From positions 248,001-312,000 of the forward strand of contig NZ_JH947127.1 in NCBI RefSeq assembly GCF_000302595.1: a stretch of DNA of 64,000 nucleotides, written 5' to 3'. Positions 1 through 9,398 of this stretch are shown here, one piece after another. This DNA comes from Pedobacter arcticus A12 (GTDB taxonomy: Bacteria > Bacteroidota > Bacteroidia > Sphingobacteriales > Sphingobacteriaceae). Every line of letters begins with the position of its first letter. Positions within the stretch are counted from its first letter, which is position 1. A program made the translations under genes and the position numbers. The notes beneath the pieces were generated by a model. It made no database searches. It was not told the origin of the DNA and was given only the letters and a program-made list of their open reading frames with translations.

Positions 1-2
1 TT

Positions 3-581
3 GGCGTTAGTCCAGCGGCGGCAACTGCAATCACAGGCTTTGGATTAATTATGGATGCTAGTGGAGAGTTTTCTCGTACGCCACTTGTTGTCGGAAACGT
101 GTATGCTTCAAACTATGCCGCTCCTACACCTTCAAATCTTACCACTGCAATTAGCAATATGGAAACGGCTTATACCACGGCAAACAACCTGGTTACACCA
201 GCGCCTGTTGTTGGTTTAGGTGCAGGAAATATTTCTGGACTAAACTTAGCGCCAGGCTTATATAAATGGAGTACGGGAGTTCTAATAGATCCAAATACAA
301 CCGTTACCTTAACAGGTGGTGCAAATGATACTTGGGTACTTCAAATAGCAGGTGACTTAACCGTGAGCAATAATGCAAAAGTACAATTGGCGGGTGGTGC
401 GCAAGCTAAAAACATTATATGGGTGGTTGCTATAAAAGCTATGCTTGGTACACAGGCAAATTTTAATGGAAATATCCTCTCCAAAGAACTTATTTCATTA
501 AACAACGGCGCTGTAGTAAACGGTAGGTTATTAGCTCAAACTGCTGTAACCCTAATCGGAAGTACTGTTATACAACCATAA
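3..581 (+). CDS. Ice-binding-like protein (DUF3494), 5' end cut off by the window
   Basis: Only the C-terminal part (about 192 residues) is present. The frame is open from base 3, and the first in-frame ATG at 51 lies inside the domain, so it is not the true start. The visible part has the features of the DUF3494 ice-binding-like fold: SPAAATAITGFGLIMD near the start, a long helix-like stretch (TTAISNMETAYTTANN), then small and polar beta-solenoid residues ending in GRLLAQTAVTLIGSTVIQP. Family members are secreted or surface proteins that bind ice or act as adhesive solenoids. Ice binding itself cannot be judged from this fragment. A hairpin follows the stop codon, and an OmpA-type gene lies 62 bases downstream on the same strand. 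Confidence 0.85.
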   Translation, partial: GVSPAAATAITGFGLIMDASGEFSRTPLVVGNVYASNYAAPTPSNLTTAISNMETAYTTANNLVTPAPVVGLGAGNISGLNLAPGLYKWSTGVLIDPNTTVTLTGGANDTWVLQIAGDLTVSNNAKVQLAGGAQAKNIIWVVAIKAMLGTQANFNGNILSKELISLNNGAVVNGRLLAQTAVTLIGSTVIQP

Positions 582-587
582 TTAATT

Positions 588-618
588 TATCCCCGCCAAC
601 AAGCGGGGATATTGTTTT
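588..618 (+). terminator. Probable terminator after the ice-binding-like gene
   Basis: A 9-bp GC-rich stem (588-596 pairing with 603-611) with a 6-base loop is followed by a short T-rich tail (ttgtttt). It begins seven bases after the stop codon. The weak T tract suggests partial read-through into the OmpA-type gene. Confidence 0.55.
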
Positions 619-643
619 AACAACGATTTTAAAAAGATAGAAT

Positions 644-2569
644 ATGTTAACTTTAAATAAATCCATAAAAAGTCTCATCGTCTGTACGCTGATGATCTTT
701 ACAAACAATGTTTTACAAGCCCAAACTGCGCCAACATGGTGGTTTGGTGTATCAAGTGCGGCAAATATGAACTTTTACACTGGAACCACTCAGCGTTTAA
801 ACAACTCGTTAGTAGCGCCAACGGCTTTCCACAACGGAAATGGTGTTCGCCCGTACGGATCTGTTTTATTAGAATACCGCCCTGCCAGCGTATTTGGCTT
901 TATGCTGAATGTTGGTTACGACGGTCGAGGTGGAAAATTTGATGATGTTATTGCGCCCTGTAATTGCCCAGCCACATTAAAAACCAATTTAGACTATATT
1001 ACTGTAGAACCTAGCTTGCGTTTTGCCGTACCTACCACAAACATCTATTTATTTGCCGGTCCAAGAATTGCGTTTGGCATGCAGAAAGAATTTAATTATA
1101 CGCAACTAACCCAACCGAATACCGATGGTGATTTTAGCGATATGAATTCAACTATTTTTTCTGGTCAGGTTGGTATCGGTTACGAAATACCACTTTCTTC
1201 AGCAAAAAGCATGACTAAGGTTTCCTTGTCTCCTTTTATATCTTATCACCCTTACTTTGGACAAGATGCCCGCGATATAGAAAGCTGGTCGGTATCTACA
1301 GTTAGGGCTGGTATTGCTTTGAAATTCGGTAAAGCCGGAAAAAAAGTAATTATTCCCGACGATGAAACTCCACTAAACGACGTTACTTTCAGCGTTCGTG
1401 AGCCTAAGAATATCCGCACAACACGAATGGTAAGCGAAACCCTACCTCTACTTAATGCTGTTTTCTTTAACAAGGGTTCAGTGGCAATTCCAGAGCGTTA
1501 TGTTTTATTGAATAAAGAAGATGCTAAAAGCTTTAAAGAAAGTTCTTTAGAAAACGCACAATCTAGCGGAATGAACGGTCGTTCATCTAGGCAGTTATAC
1601 GCTTACCACAATATCCTGAATATTATTGGAGACCGCATGCGGGCAAATACCTCTAGTAGCATTTCGGTAAGTGGAGCATCAGAAAATGGCGCTAAAGAAG
1701 GAAAGCAATTTGCCGAAACTATTCAACAATACTTAGTAAACACATTCGGAATCAACCCCTCAAGAATTGCTGTTGAAGGTAGGATAAAACCCGTAATCCC
1801 ATCAGAACAACCAGGTGGAACAAAAGAGCTAGCATTGCTTAGAGAAGGCGATACAAGAGCTGATATTACCAGTACTTCGCCAGAATTATTGATGGAAGTT
1901 GGTGGGAGCATGATGAAACCATTGCAAATTACCTCTACGCAAATTGATCCTTTAGACAGTTGCGTGGTATTAAATGTTGATGGTGCTACAAAAAACCTTA
2001 AATCATGGTCGGTAGATTTAACAAACGACAAAGGCGTAGTGAAACATTACGGTCCGTTCTATAAAGACCAAGAAACTATTGCGGGAGCATCTGTTTTGGG
2101 TAACGATGCATCTGGTAGCTATAAAGTGGAAATGGTTGGACAAACCAATGACGGACGAGTATTGCGAAAAGAAAGTAAAGTTAATTTGATTCGCGAACAA
2201 GAAGGCTTGGAAAAAAGCTTCCGTTATAGCATTCTGTTCAATTTTAACCAGTCAGATGCTGTTGCGGCTTACCGTAAATTCCTCACAGATATTGTTTCAG
2301 CTAAAATCACATCAGGTGCTACCGTAAGAATAAATGGTTACACCGATATCATTGGCGAAGAAGTGTATAATCAAAAACTGTCTGCTGACCGAGCTATCGA
2401 AACGCAAAACATTTTAGAGAAAGCCATTGCTTTGGCAGGTATAAGTAATGTGAAATTTGAAACGGTTGGGTTTGGAGAGGATCCAAACAGAACCATGTTT
2501 GAAAACAGTCTTCCAGAAGAACGTTTTTACAACAGAACAGTTATTATCGACATTATTCCTATAAAATAG
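644..2569 (+). CDS. OmpA family outer membrane protein with two OmpA-like domains
   Basis: The 641-residue protein has a signal peptide of about 26 residues (ends VLQA|Q). Residues about 27-230 are rich in aromatic, barrel-like strands (FGFMLNVGYDGRGGKF, LYLFAGPRIAFG-like), as in a small outer membrane barrel. A classical OmpA/MotB peptidoglycan-binding domain fills about 535-640, with GYTD at 565-568 and the LSADRA arginine at 583, the two residues that normally hold diaminopimelate. A second, degenerate OmpA-like region lies at about 272-410 (AVFFNKGS, then ISVSGASENG, then ADITS); it lacks the TD and R residues. The protein should tether the outer membrane to the wall. The neighbouring secreted ice-binding-like gene may be cotranscribed, but no functional link is shown. 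Confidence 0.85.
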   Translation: MLTLNKSIKSLIVCTLMIFTNNVLQAQTAPTWWFGVSSAANMNFYTGTTQRLNNSLVAPTAFHNGNGVRPYGSVLLEYRPASVFGFMLNVGYDGRGGKFDDVIAPCNCPATLKTNLDYITVEPSLRFAVPTTNIYLFAGPRIAFGMQKEFNYTQLTQPNTDGDFSDMNSTIFSGQVGIGYEIPLSSAKSMTKVSLSPFISYHPYFGQDARDIESWSVSTVRAGIALKFGKAGKKVIIPDDETPLNDVTFSVREPKNIRTTRMVSETLPLLNAVFFNKGSVAIPERYVLLNKEDAKSFKESSLENAQSSGMNGRSSRQLYAYHNILNIIGDRMRANTSSSISVSGASENGAKEGKQFAETIQQYLVNTFGINPSRIAVEGRIKPVIPSEQPGGTKELALLREGDTRADITSTSPELLMEVGGSMMKPLQITSTQIDPLDSCVVLNVDGATKNLKSWSVDLTNDKGVVKHYGPFYKDQETIAGASVLGNDASGSYKVEMVGQTNDGRVLRKESKVNLIREQEGLEKSFRYSILFNFNQSDAVAAYRKFLTDIVSAKITSGATVRINGYTDIIGEEVYNQKLSADRAIETQNILEKAIALAGISNVKFETVGFGEDPNRTMFENSLPEERFYNRTVIIDIIPIK

Positions 2570-2587
2570 GCAAGCTTATTCAATAGT

Positions 2588-2627
2588 AAAAAGCGATGCT
2601 GGGTTTAACACCTAGCATCGCTTTTTT
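2588..2627. terminator. Strong bidirectional terminator
   Basis: A stem of about 18 bp with one G-T wobble (AAAAAGCGATGCTGGG pairing with its complement) and a 7-base loop is flanked by A and T runs on the two sides. It lies between the convergent OmpA-type and GH92 genes and can stop transcription from both sides. Confidence 0.85.
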
Positions 2628-2724
2628 AGTTAAATCTCCTCAGATTTATTTTAGCAGTAATTGTTGACCTGTTTAAAAGTAGAGGCAAATAAGCTTTCCA
2701 TAAATATCTTTAGTAAAGAAAATC

Positions 2725-5022
2725 TTACTTACTATACGGCCTGTCTCTCGTGACAACACCCCACGTAGCAGAAGGTTTATCGCTCATTTCAATCAGCATT
2801 TCCCCACCATTTACAATATCCTGATGAAGGATATAGGATTTCTGGTAGGGTTTTCCGTTTAAGCTTACCTTATTGATATAAATATTTTTAGCATTGTTAT
2901 TTTTAACCACCAGGTGGAATTGCTTTCCATTACCTAAATCTAAAACAGCATCGTCAACTATGGGGCTCCCAAAAACGTACATGCCATTTGCTGGGTTTAC
3001 TGGGTAAAACCCTAAAGCAGAATAAATATACCATGCCGACATTTGACCTAAATCTTCATTTCCGCACAAACCATTTGGTTTATCGGTGTAAAACAAATCC
3101 ATAATCTGCCTAACCCTTTCGGCGGTTTTATAAGGTTTCCCCGCAAATGAAAATAAATAAGGGATATGATGATTGGGTTCGTTTCCTTGGGCATACTGTC
3201 CAATTAAACCACTGATGTCCGGAGAACTACCTTCAGGTAATTTCTCTTTGGTATTGAAAAGCGTGTCCAGTTTAAGCGTAAAAGGCTCATCTCCTCCAAA
3301 AAGCTGAATCAAACCTTCTACATCCTGTGGCACCAACCAAGTGTATTGCCACGCATTTCCCTCTGTATAATCATCTTGCCTATGGACAGACGAAACAGGG
3401 TTAAAAGGTGTACGCCATTCGCCAGCGCTGGTTTTTCCACGCATAAAATTGGTGTGTTTATCAAAATAAAACTGGTAAAGTTTTGCCCTTTTGCTGAAGT
3501 AGTTATAATCTTCCGTTTTACCCAACGATTTAGCCATGGCTGCAATACACCAATCATCAATAGCGTATTCTAACCCTTTAGCTACCGATTCGATAACCTT
3601 ATCCGAGGGGATATATTTTAATTCCTGAGCGTAATCTATCCCATCAGTTTTTTGCATAGCCGAGTGTTTCATGGCTGCATAAACTTTCTCAACATCATAG
3701 GACCTGAAACCTTTTAAATAGGCATCAACAATCACAGGGATGGCATGATAACCAATCATGGTGTTGGTCTCGTTTCCCATTAAATGCCATACGGGTAGCT
3801 TTCCTTGTTGATCATAAATGGCTAAAAAAGATTTGATAATGTCATTTACCTTATCGGGATGCAAAATGGTATATAGCGGATGAAATGCCCGGTAGGTATC
3901 CCACAAAGAAAAAGTAGTGTAATTGTTAAATCCGGGCTTGGTGTACACCTTTTTATCTGTCCCTAAATAATCGCCATTGGCATCATTAAATAAAGAAGGC
4001 GCAAACATGGTATGGTACAATGCAGTATAAAAAACTGTTTTGGTTTTCTCATCGGCAGTAATCTTAATCTTGTTGAGTTCTTTATTCCAGCTGTTGTCCG
4101 CATCAGTTATTACCTTTTCAAAATCCCAGTTGGGTATCTCTGCGTTGATATTTGCTAAAGCATTGCCGCTACTTACCGGCGAAATACCCACTTTCAAATA
4201 AACAGGTTCTCCTTTTTTTACATCAAGGCGGGCAACTCCTTTAATTTTTAGTCCTTTAGCTTCTGTCCCGTTTTTTAAACTCACCGAGTCGTACACACTA
4301 AACTCATCAATAGCGGTAGAGATTTTAATTGCGAAATATACGCGTTGATCTGTAGCCCAACCTTTAGACCATCTGTAACCAACCAAAGTGTTTTTATCTA
4401 ACTGTTTGATGTAGGTTTTTACCGGGCTATCCCATCCCACACCGTCTGCTAAATCAATAATAATATTTGACTGCTCGTTTTCGCTGAAGGTATATTTATG
4501 AAAACCTACGCGTTCACTTGCTGTTAGTTCTGCCTTAATTTTGTATCTATCTAGCCAAACGCTATAATAACCTGCTTTTGCCACTTCATTATCATGACTA
4601 AAAGTAGATAAGTAACCACTGTAGGGTTTTCCTTTTGTCCCTGGTTTTAACTGTAGTTCTCCTGTAGTGGGCAAAATCAAAATATCATTTAAATCGCCAA
4701 TACCTGTACCGCTTAAATGTGTATGGGTAAAACCTAAAATGGTATTGCTACTGTAATGATATCCGCTGCACCAATCCCACCCCTCGGGAATGTTTTTTGG
4801 ACCCAATTGTACCGCACCGAAGGGTACATTTGCACCTAAAAACACATGGCCATGTTCGGCTGTGCCAATATAGCTGTCCACATATTTTGTTAAATTAATT
4901 GAATCGGGAAGTTTTGTTTTCTGATGGCGACTTGCGCAACTACCTACAAACAGTCCAGCAATCAGGGTTAAAACAACAGTAGCTCTGCAATTTCTAAATA
5001 TCATTTTTTTCATATTTATCAT
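2725..5022 (-). CDS. GH92 alpha-mannosidase, lipoprotein (last gene of the N-glycan run)
   Basis: Calcium-dependent exo-alpha-mannosidase of family GH92, 765 residues, the family's usual length. The N-terminus is a lipoprotein signal peptide ending FVGSC (Cys29), so the enzyme is probably lipid-anchored in the periplasm or at the surface. Family motifs are YIGTAEHGHVFLGANVPFGA near the start, GWDWCSGYHYSS, THTHLSGTGIGDL, YTEGNAWQYTW and, near the C-terminus, GNEDLGQMSAWYIYSALG. The N-terminal block with HLSGTGIGDL resembles the alpha-1,2-mannosidase group; that specificity is inferred. It is last in the minus-strand run, 207 bases after the GH125 gene, with a dispersed repeat in the gap. ATGs at 5022, 5013 and 5004 are all possible starts. 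Confidence 0.92.
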   Translation of the reverse strand: MINMKKMIFRNCRATVVLTLIAGLFVGSCASRHQKTKLPDSINLTKYVDSYIGTAEHGHVFLGANVPFGAVQLGPKNIPEGWDWCSGYHYSSNTILGFTHTHLSGTGIGDLNDILILPTTGELQLKPGTKGKPYSGYLSTFSHDNEVAKAGYYSVWLDRYKIKAELTASERVGFHKYTFSENEQSNIIIDLADGVGWDSPVKTYIKQLDKNTLVGYRWSKGWATDQRVYFAIKISTAIDEFSVYDSVSLKNGTEAKGLKIKGVARLDVKKGEPVYLKVGISPVSSGNALANINAEIPNWDFEKVITDADNSWNKELNKIKITADEKTKTVFYTALYHTMFAPSLFNDANGDYLGTDKKVYTKPGFNNYTTFSLWDTYRAFHPLYTILHPDKVNDIIKSFLAIYDQQGKLPVWHLMGNETNTMIGYHAIPVIVDAYLKGFRSYDVEKVYAAMKHSAMQKTDGIDYAQELKYIPSDKVIESVAKGLEYAIDDWCIAAMAKSLGKTEDYNYFSKRAKLYQFYFDKHTNFMRGKTSAGEWRTPFNPVSSVHRQDDYTEGNAWQYTWLVPQDVEGLIQLFGGDEPFTLKLDTLFNTKEKLPEGSSPDISGLIGQYAQGNEPNHHIPYLFSFAGKPYKTAERVRQIMDLFYTDKPNGLCGNEDLGQMSAWYIYSALGFYPVNPANGMYVFGSPIVDDAVLDLGNGKQFHLVVKNNNAKNIYINKVSLNGKPYQKSYILHQDIVNGGEMLIEMSDKPSATWGVVTRDRPYSK

Positions 5023-5100
5023 TTCTTCAATCCGTTTATGGAGTGTACGTCATTAGTTGTATTAACATGAGGATTATTAATGGCGAATTTAAAATTGATT

Positions 5101-5178
5101 TGGGCGTTTTAACACGCTATCCGCTATATCTTTTTGTCAGAAAAAGCCAAAAAGGATACCGCTTCTATCGTTAACGCA
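5101..5178. repeat. Dispersed intergenic repeat, copy 1
   Basis: The segment reads GGGCGTTTTAACACGCTATC, then CCGCTATATCTTTTT, a short centre, AAAAAGGATACCGCT and an end resembling TTAACGC. The same modules (GGGCG..., TCTTTTT, AAAAAGGATACC) recur near 58844, 50752 and, inverted, 63488. The ends are partly complementary, so it could fold. It lies inside the glycan operon between GH125 and GH92. Confidence 0.6.
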
Positions 5179-5229
5179 CTTATATTCTGTAAATTCATCC
5201 TTAAGCTGAAATAAGTAAAACTCCGGTTA

Positions 5230-6654
5230 TTAAACCTTCAATAAATGTGGTTTCTCTTGATAAATCTTCCATAAAAACTCTCCGAAGATGGTATTGGCCC
5301 AAGCAAACCACTTTCTGGTAAAATTAGTAGCATCATCCTTATGAAAAGATTCATGCACAAAGCCTGTATCCGCATGTGTTTTCATCAACAGCTGTATACT
5401 TTCTTTAATCTCCTGATCATTGGTACTGGTTAAACCACGCATGATAATACCCAAGGGCCATACCATATCTTGTCCCACATGCGGACCGCCAACACCGGCT
5501 GCAGCTTTACCTTTAAAATAGAACGGATTATCTTCTGATAAACAATAGTTTCTGGTGTTGATATAGATTGGGTCACTTGGTTCAACAGCATCTAAATAAG
5601 GTAAAGAAACCAAACTAGGTACATTTGCATCGTCCATTAAATTGTAGCTTCCCATACCGTTTATTTCAAAAGCATACATTTCTCCATATTTGGGATGCTT
5701 TACAATGGCATGTTCTTGTATCGCCGATGCTACTTCGCTGGCTAAATCATTAAGTTCTTGTGCAAGAGAATTTTGCTGATGAATTTCTTTAAGCATGATC
5801 GCCGCCTGTTTTAAACTTACTACCGCAAAAAAGTTCGACGGAATTAAGAAAGGGTAAATAGTAGCATCATCACTAGGACGAAACATGGAGCAAATTAAAC
5901 CATTGGGTTTAACCGGAAAACCGTAGCCCATCATAGGTAGCGTATCTGTTGGTTTTAAGGTTTCCCGTCTAAAATGATACGGCCCTAAATTATCTTTACG
6001 TTGCTGTTCTTTAAATACTTTTAACGTTAAGCGGATGGCTTTAACCCATTCCTCATCAAACGGACTTTGATCTTTACTGGTTTTCCAATAATGATAGGCT
6101 AAACGAATTGGATAACATAAGGAATCTATTTCCCATTTTCGCTCATGCACTCCCGGTAGCATTGTGGTTTCATCTGTTTTCCACTCGCCTAATTTATTTT
6201 CATCCTTATAAAAAGCATTGGCATAAGGGTCTTTTAAAATATATTGCGTTTGCCTGTTAATTAAGCCTGCAACCAAATCTTTTAAAGGTCTGTCTTTATT
6301 GATCTCGGGAAGATAAGGCCAAACCTGTGCACTACTATCGCGTAACCACATGGCATCAATATCTCCGGTAATGATGTAAGAATCGGGCTTATTGCCCTTC
6401 ATCTCAAAATAAACCGTGGTATCAAGCGTGTTAGGGAAACAGTTTTCAAACAGCCATCCCAATTCTGGGTTTTTTACATTTTTCTTAAACTCTTTGATCA
6501 TTGCTTCCACACTTTTGCTGTAGAAATGTCTTTTAGCTAATGGTGGTCGCTGACTGGTATAGCCCGCTAACATGCCACTTGCGTAAGCAAACTTATTCAA
6601 CACGATCCCACCTGTTAAAATTCCGGTAGTTTTTAAAAATTCGTTCCTTTTCAT
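5230..6654 (-). CDS. GH125 exo-alpha-1,6-mannosidase
   Basis: Glycoside hydrolase family 125 (formerly DUF1237), 474 residues, whose members remove non-reducing alpha-1,6-linked mannose. The diagnostic block TGDIDAMWLRDSSAQVWPY is present near residue 100, along with YANAFYKDE, CSMFRPSDDATIYPFLIPSN and GGPHVGQDMVWPLG. The N-terminus (KRNEFLKTTGILTGG, then AYA) looks like a Tat-type or ordinary signal peptide, with KR in place of RR, so the enzyme is probably periplasmic. It starts 27 bases after the GH2 stop. In the operon it would open the alpha-1,6 branch left after GH92 trimming. Confidence 0.93.
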   Translation of the reverse strand: MKRNEFLKTTGILTGGIVLNKFAYASGMLAGYTSQRPPLAKRHFYSKSVEAMIKEFKKNVKNPELGWLFENCFPNTLDTTVYFEMKGNKPDSYIITGDIDAMWLRDSSAQVWPYLPEINKDRPLKDLVAGLINRQTQYILKDPYANAFYKDENKLGEWKTDETTMLPGVHERKWEIDSLCYPIRLAYHYWKTSKDQSPFDEEWVKAIRLTLKVFKEQQRKDNLGPYHFRRETLKPTDTLPMMGYGFPVKPNGLICSMFRPSDDATIYPFLIPSNFFAVVSLKQAAIMLKEIHQQNSLAQELNDLASEVASAIQEHAIVKHPKYGEMYAFEINGMGSYNLMDDANVPSLVSLPYLDAVEPSDPIYINTRNYCLSEDNPFYFKGKAAAGVGGPHVGQDMVWPLGIIMRGLTSTNDQEIKESIQLLMKTHADTGFVHESFHKDDATNFTRKWFAWANTIFGEFLWKIYQEKPHLLKV

Positions 6655-6681
6655 AGGGTTGGTTTAAAAGGTTTTCATCTG

Positions 6682-9315
6682 TTAAGGCTGGATATTTATG
6701 TAATAGGCTGTTCCGTTCCAGCCTTTAATTTCAATAGCAAGTTTTGTATCGCCCTGAGCGGAATACTCCATTTTAATTTGCTTTTGCTCGCCCGGTAACA
6801 CTGTAAGGTAATTCTCTGTATAAAAAACAGGCAATACTCTTTCTTTTGTTTGTGCATTCACCAAGGATATCCGATTGAAAAACGACAAGTTGTTGCCAAC
6901 AGCGTTCTCTAGGTTTAAAACAATTTTCCCCTCAGCATCTCGGTTTGCTTTTGCCTGCAATTTTACATTTGCAAGAGTCTGTAATCCAGAATATTCCTGA
7001 TTTGCATCTGGCAACCAATAAACGTTTTGATCGACCACATTTTTGTTCATATCTTCTAACTGAAGTACCAGAAAAGCACCTTTATTTTTTGAAACCCGAT
7101 CCGTTTCCTTTTTGATAGCGAAGGATTTTTTGGACGATGACGCATCTATTTCTACCATTAGCTTTGAGATAAGGTGTTCTTTTCCGTCCATATCAAAAAT
7201 TTTGACCAACAACATTCGGTTTCTAACTTGCTCAAAGCTGTTGTTTACCAAATTAATCATTCCGTCAACGGGGTTATACATAGCGTGTAATGATGCAGAC
7301 CCATTTTTTAAACCATAAAAGCAAGCATTCTGATCCAAATAATAATCATACATCTGTCCGCGTAAGGCAGTCCATGGGTTTTGCGTTTTCCAAATAATTA
7401 CCCCAGTGTACCACCTCCACATATTTGCGCTAAACCCTTCTATTAAAGCTCTATATTGGTTGTAATTTACTAGCTGTGCTTTCTCTGTAAAATCCTGTAC
7501 ATCCCGTGGAGCGCCATAAGCATTTACAAATTCGCCGTAACTAATGTATTTGTGATAATCCCATACAGAATCAATCTTTTCGGTTTGGGTGGCTGGATCA
7601 AACTGTGGGGCAATCATATTTTCTTTGGGGATAAACCTTTTTAAAGATTCATAATCGCCCACGCCTACCGAACCTATTTCTGAGTTGAAAGGCCAAGTTC
7701 TGTAATTCCAAAAACGCTCAATGGGTTGGATTTCATAGGGGCCGTCGCCGTTTCCGCCAATTTCATTTAAAGACATTTCGTTTGAGTTCGAAAAATCAAT
7801 AAACCAACGGGTTCCGTCTAATTTTGGGATAATGGAATCTCTTAAAGGAATTAAAATATCATCGGGAGGCATAATTTCATTTCCTCCGCACCAAATCGCC
7901 AAAGAAGCATGGTTACGCACCATTTTAATTTGGTCTGCCGCCGAGGTTAAAAACAGTTGATGATCATCGGGATATTTTCTCCGGGCATATTGATCATCTG
8001 TTTTTTTAGGATCTAACCACCTACCATTGGCATCGCCAGACATCCAAAAATCTTGAAACACCAACATTCCATATTTATCACAAGCATTGTAAAACTCTGG
8101 GCGTTCAATTAAAGCGCCACCCCACACCCGAATCAGGTTCAAGTTCATCTCTTTATGAAACCTCACTTCCGTGTCATAACGGGCATCTGTAAAGCGCAAC
8201 ATCGCATCAGAAATAATCCAGTTACCACCTTTTATAAATATTTTTTGTCCGTTGACTGATACTTGCTGGCTTTTGGTTTCACTGTTCCACGTATGCTGAA
8301 TTTCTCTTACGCCCACCTGTAACTTCTGAATGCTTGATGCAGGTTTTCCGTTTGCTACGAATTTGATTTCCATAGGGTACAGAAAAGCATCTCCGTACCC
8401 ACTTGGCCACCATAATTGAGGATTTTCCAATTCAAAATCATCCAAGCTTATTGTTGTGGTAGCAAGTGGCGCTAGTTTTACCTTTTTAGAGATGGTTTGC
8501 CCAGCAATGCTGTATTGCACAACCCCTTTAACTACTTTAGTGGCTGTATTATTCAGTTCGGCAGAAACTTTAATAATGGCTGGCGCCTGATTTCCGCTTG
8601 GTTTACGTTTACCGGGTACCAAAGTAACTACATGCGGATTGGACAGTTTAACCATCCCCGTTTTTTCAATGGTGACTTTATCCCATATCCCAGTATTCCG
8701 ATCGCGGATGGGCTGAATCCAATCCCAACCAGCTACGTATTGATGCGAAACATTTTTTGCGATTGTTCCGTCGCCAGCCTGCCCGCCATTAGGTTTGCCC
8801 ACTGGGTTTGGTGGATAAACAATTACCGCTAATCTGTTTTTGCCATTTTTATTTAAAACCTTGGTGATGTTATAGGTTTGACGTAAAAACATGCCCTCAT
8901 GTGTTTTGGAATTTAGTTTTTGTCCGTTTACAAACACATCACAACTGTAATTAACACCTCTTAAGTGAAGCCAAACTTGCTCTTCGTTACTTGCGTTTTC
9001 TTCAAAATCTTTAACAAACCAGTAGGTATAAGTTGCACTCCCGGTATCGTATATGTCTGCTATTTTTTGGTTGTTCATCCCATAAAAAGGATCAGGAACT
9101 TCTTTATTTTGAAGCATTGTAGTTAAAACCGTTCCGGGAACGACGGCTTTTTTCCAATTGCTTAAGGTGTATTTGAGAGAGGAAATATTTTCTCCCTGAT
9201 CTTTTACCTGCGTAATTGGCGCACACAGCCATCCATCATTCAGCTCATATTGGTTTTGAGCCAACGCGGAAAAACATAGCAATAAAACAAAGAAAACAGT
9301 ATAAATAAATTTCAT
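6682..9315 (-). CDS. GH2 family beta-mannosidase-like glycosidase
   Basis: Five-domain GH2 exo-glycosidase of 877 residues from the ATG at 9315, where the signal peptide MKFIYTVFFVLLLCFSALAQ begins; an ATG seven codons upstream is less likely. Order seen: N-terminal sugar-binding sandwich (WLHLRGVNYSCDVFVNG), immunoglobulin-like domain, then the TIM barrel (GGNWIISDAMLRF, NLNLIRVWGGALIE). The acid/base Glu480 is in WCGGNEI and the probable nucleophile Glu546 in FNSEIGSVG. This layout is shared by beta-mannosidases and exo-beta-glucosaminidases. The neighbours (GH92, GH125, glycosylasparaginase) favour cleavage of Man-beta-1,4-GlcNAc in the N-glycan core, which is an inference. Confidence 0.85.
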   Translation of the reverse strand: MKFIYTVFFVLLLCFSALAQNQYELNDGWLCAPITQVKDQGENISSLKYTLSNWKKAVVPGTVLTTMLQNKEVPDPFYGMNNQKIADIYDTGSATYTYWFVKDFEENASNEEQVWLHLRGVNYSCDVFVNGQKLNSKTHEGMFLRQTYNITKVLNKNGKNRLAVIVYPPNPVGKPNGGQAGDGTIAKNVSHQYVAGWDWIQPIRDRNTGIWDKVTIEKTGMVKLSNPHVVTLVPGKRKPSGNQAPAIIKVSAELNNTATKVVKGVVQYSIAGQTISKKVKLAPLATTTISLDDFELENPQLWWPSGYGDAFLYPMEIKFVANGKPASSIQKLQVGVREIQHTWNSETKSQQVSVNGQKIFIKGGNWIISDAMLRFTDARYDTEVRFHKEMNLNLIRVWGGALIERPEFYNACDKYGMLVFQDFWMSGDANGRWLDPKKTDDQYARRKYPDDHQLFLTSAADQIKMVRNHASLAIWCGGNEIMPPDDILIPLRDSIIPKLDGTRWFIDFSNSNEMSLNEIGGNGDGPYEIQPIERFWNYRTWPFNSEIGSVGVGDYESLKRFIPKENMIAPQFDPATQTEKIDSVWDYHKYISYGEFVNAYGAPRDVQDFTEKAQLVNYNQYRALIEGFSANMWRWYTGVIIWKTQNPWTALRGQMYDYYLDQNACFYGLKNGSASLHAMYNPVDGMINLVNNSFEQVRNRMLLVKIFDMDGKEHLISKLMVEIDASSSKKSFAIKKETDRVSKNKGAFLVLQLEDMNKNVVDQNVYWLPDANQEYSGLQTLANVKLQAKANRDAEGKIVLNLENAVGNNLSFFNRISLVNAQTKERVLPVFYTENYLTVLPGEQKQIKMEYSAQGDTKLAIEIKGWNGTAYYINIQP

Positions 9316-9398
9316 AGCATATATAATTGAAGACACAAAACCTTGCTTATTCTTAGCAATTGTTTTGTACGTCGTGGTATAATGTGGTTTTCAATAGA

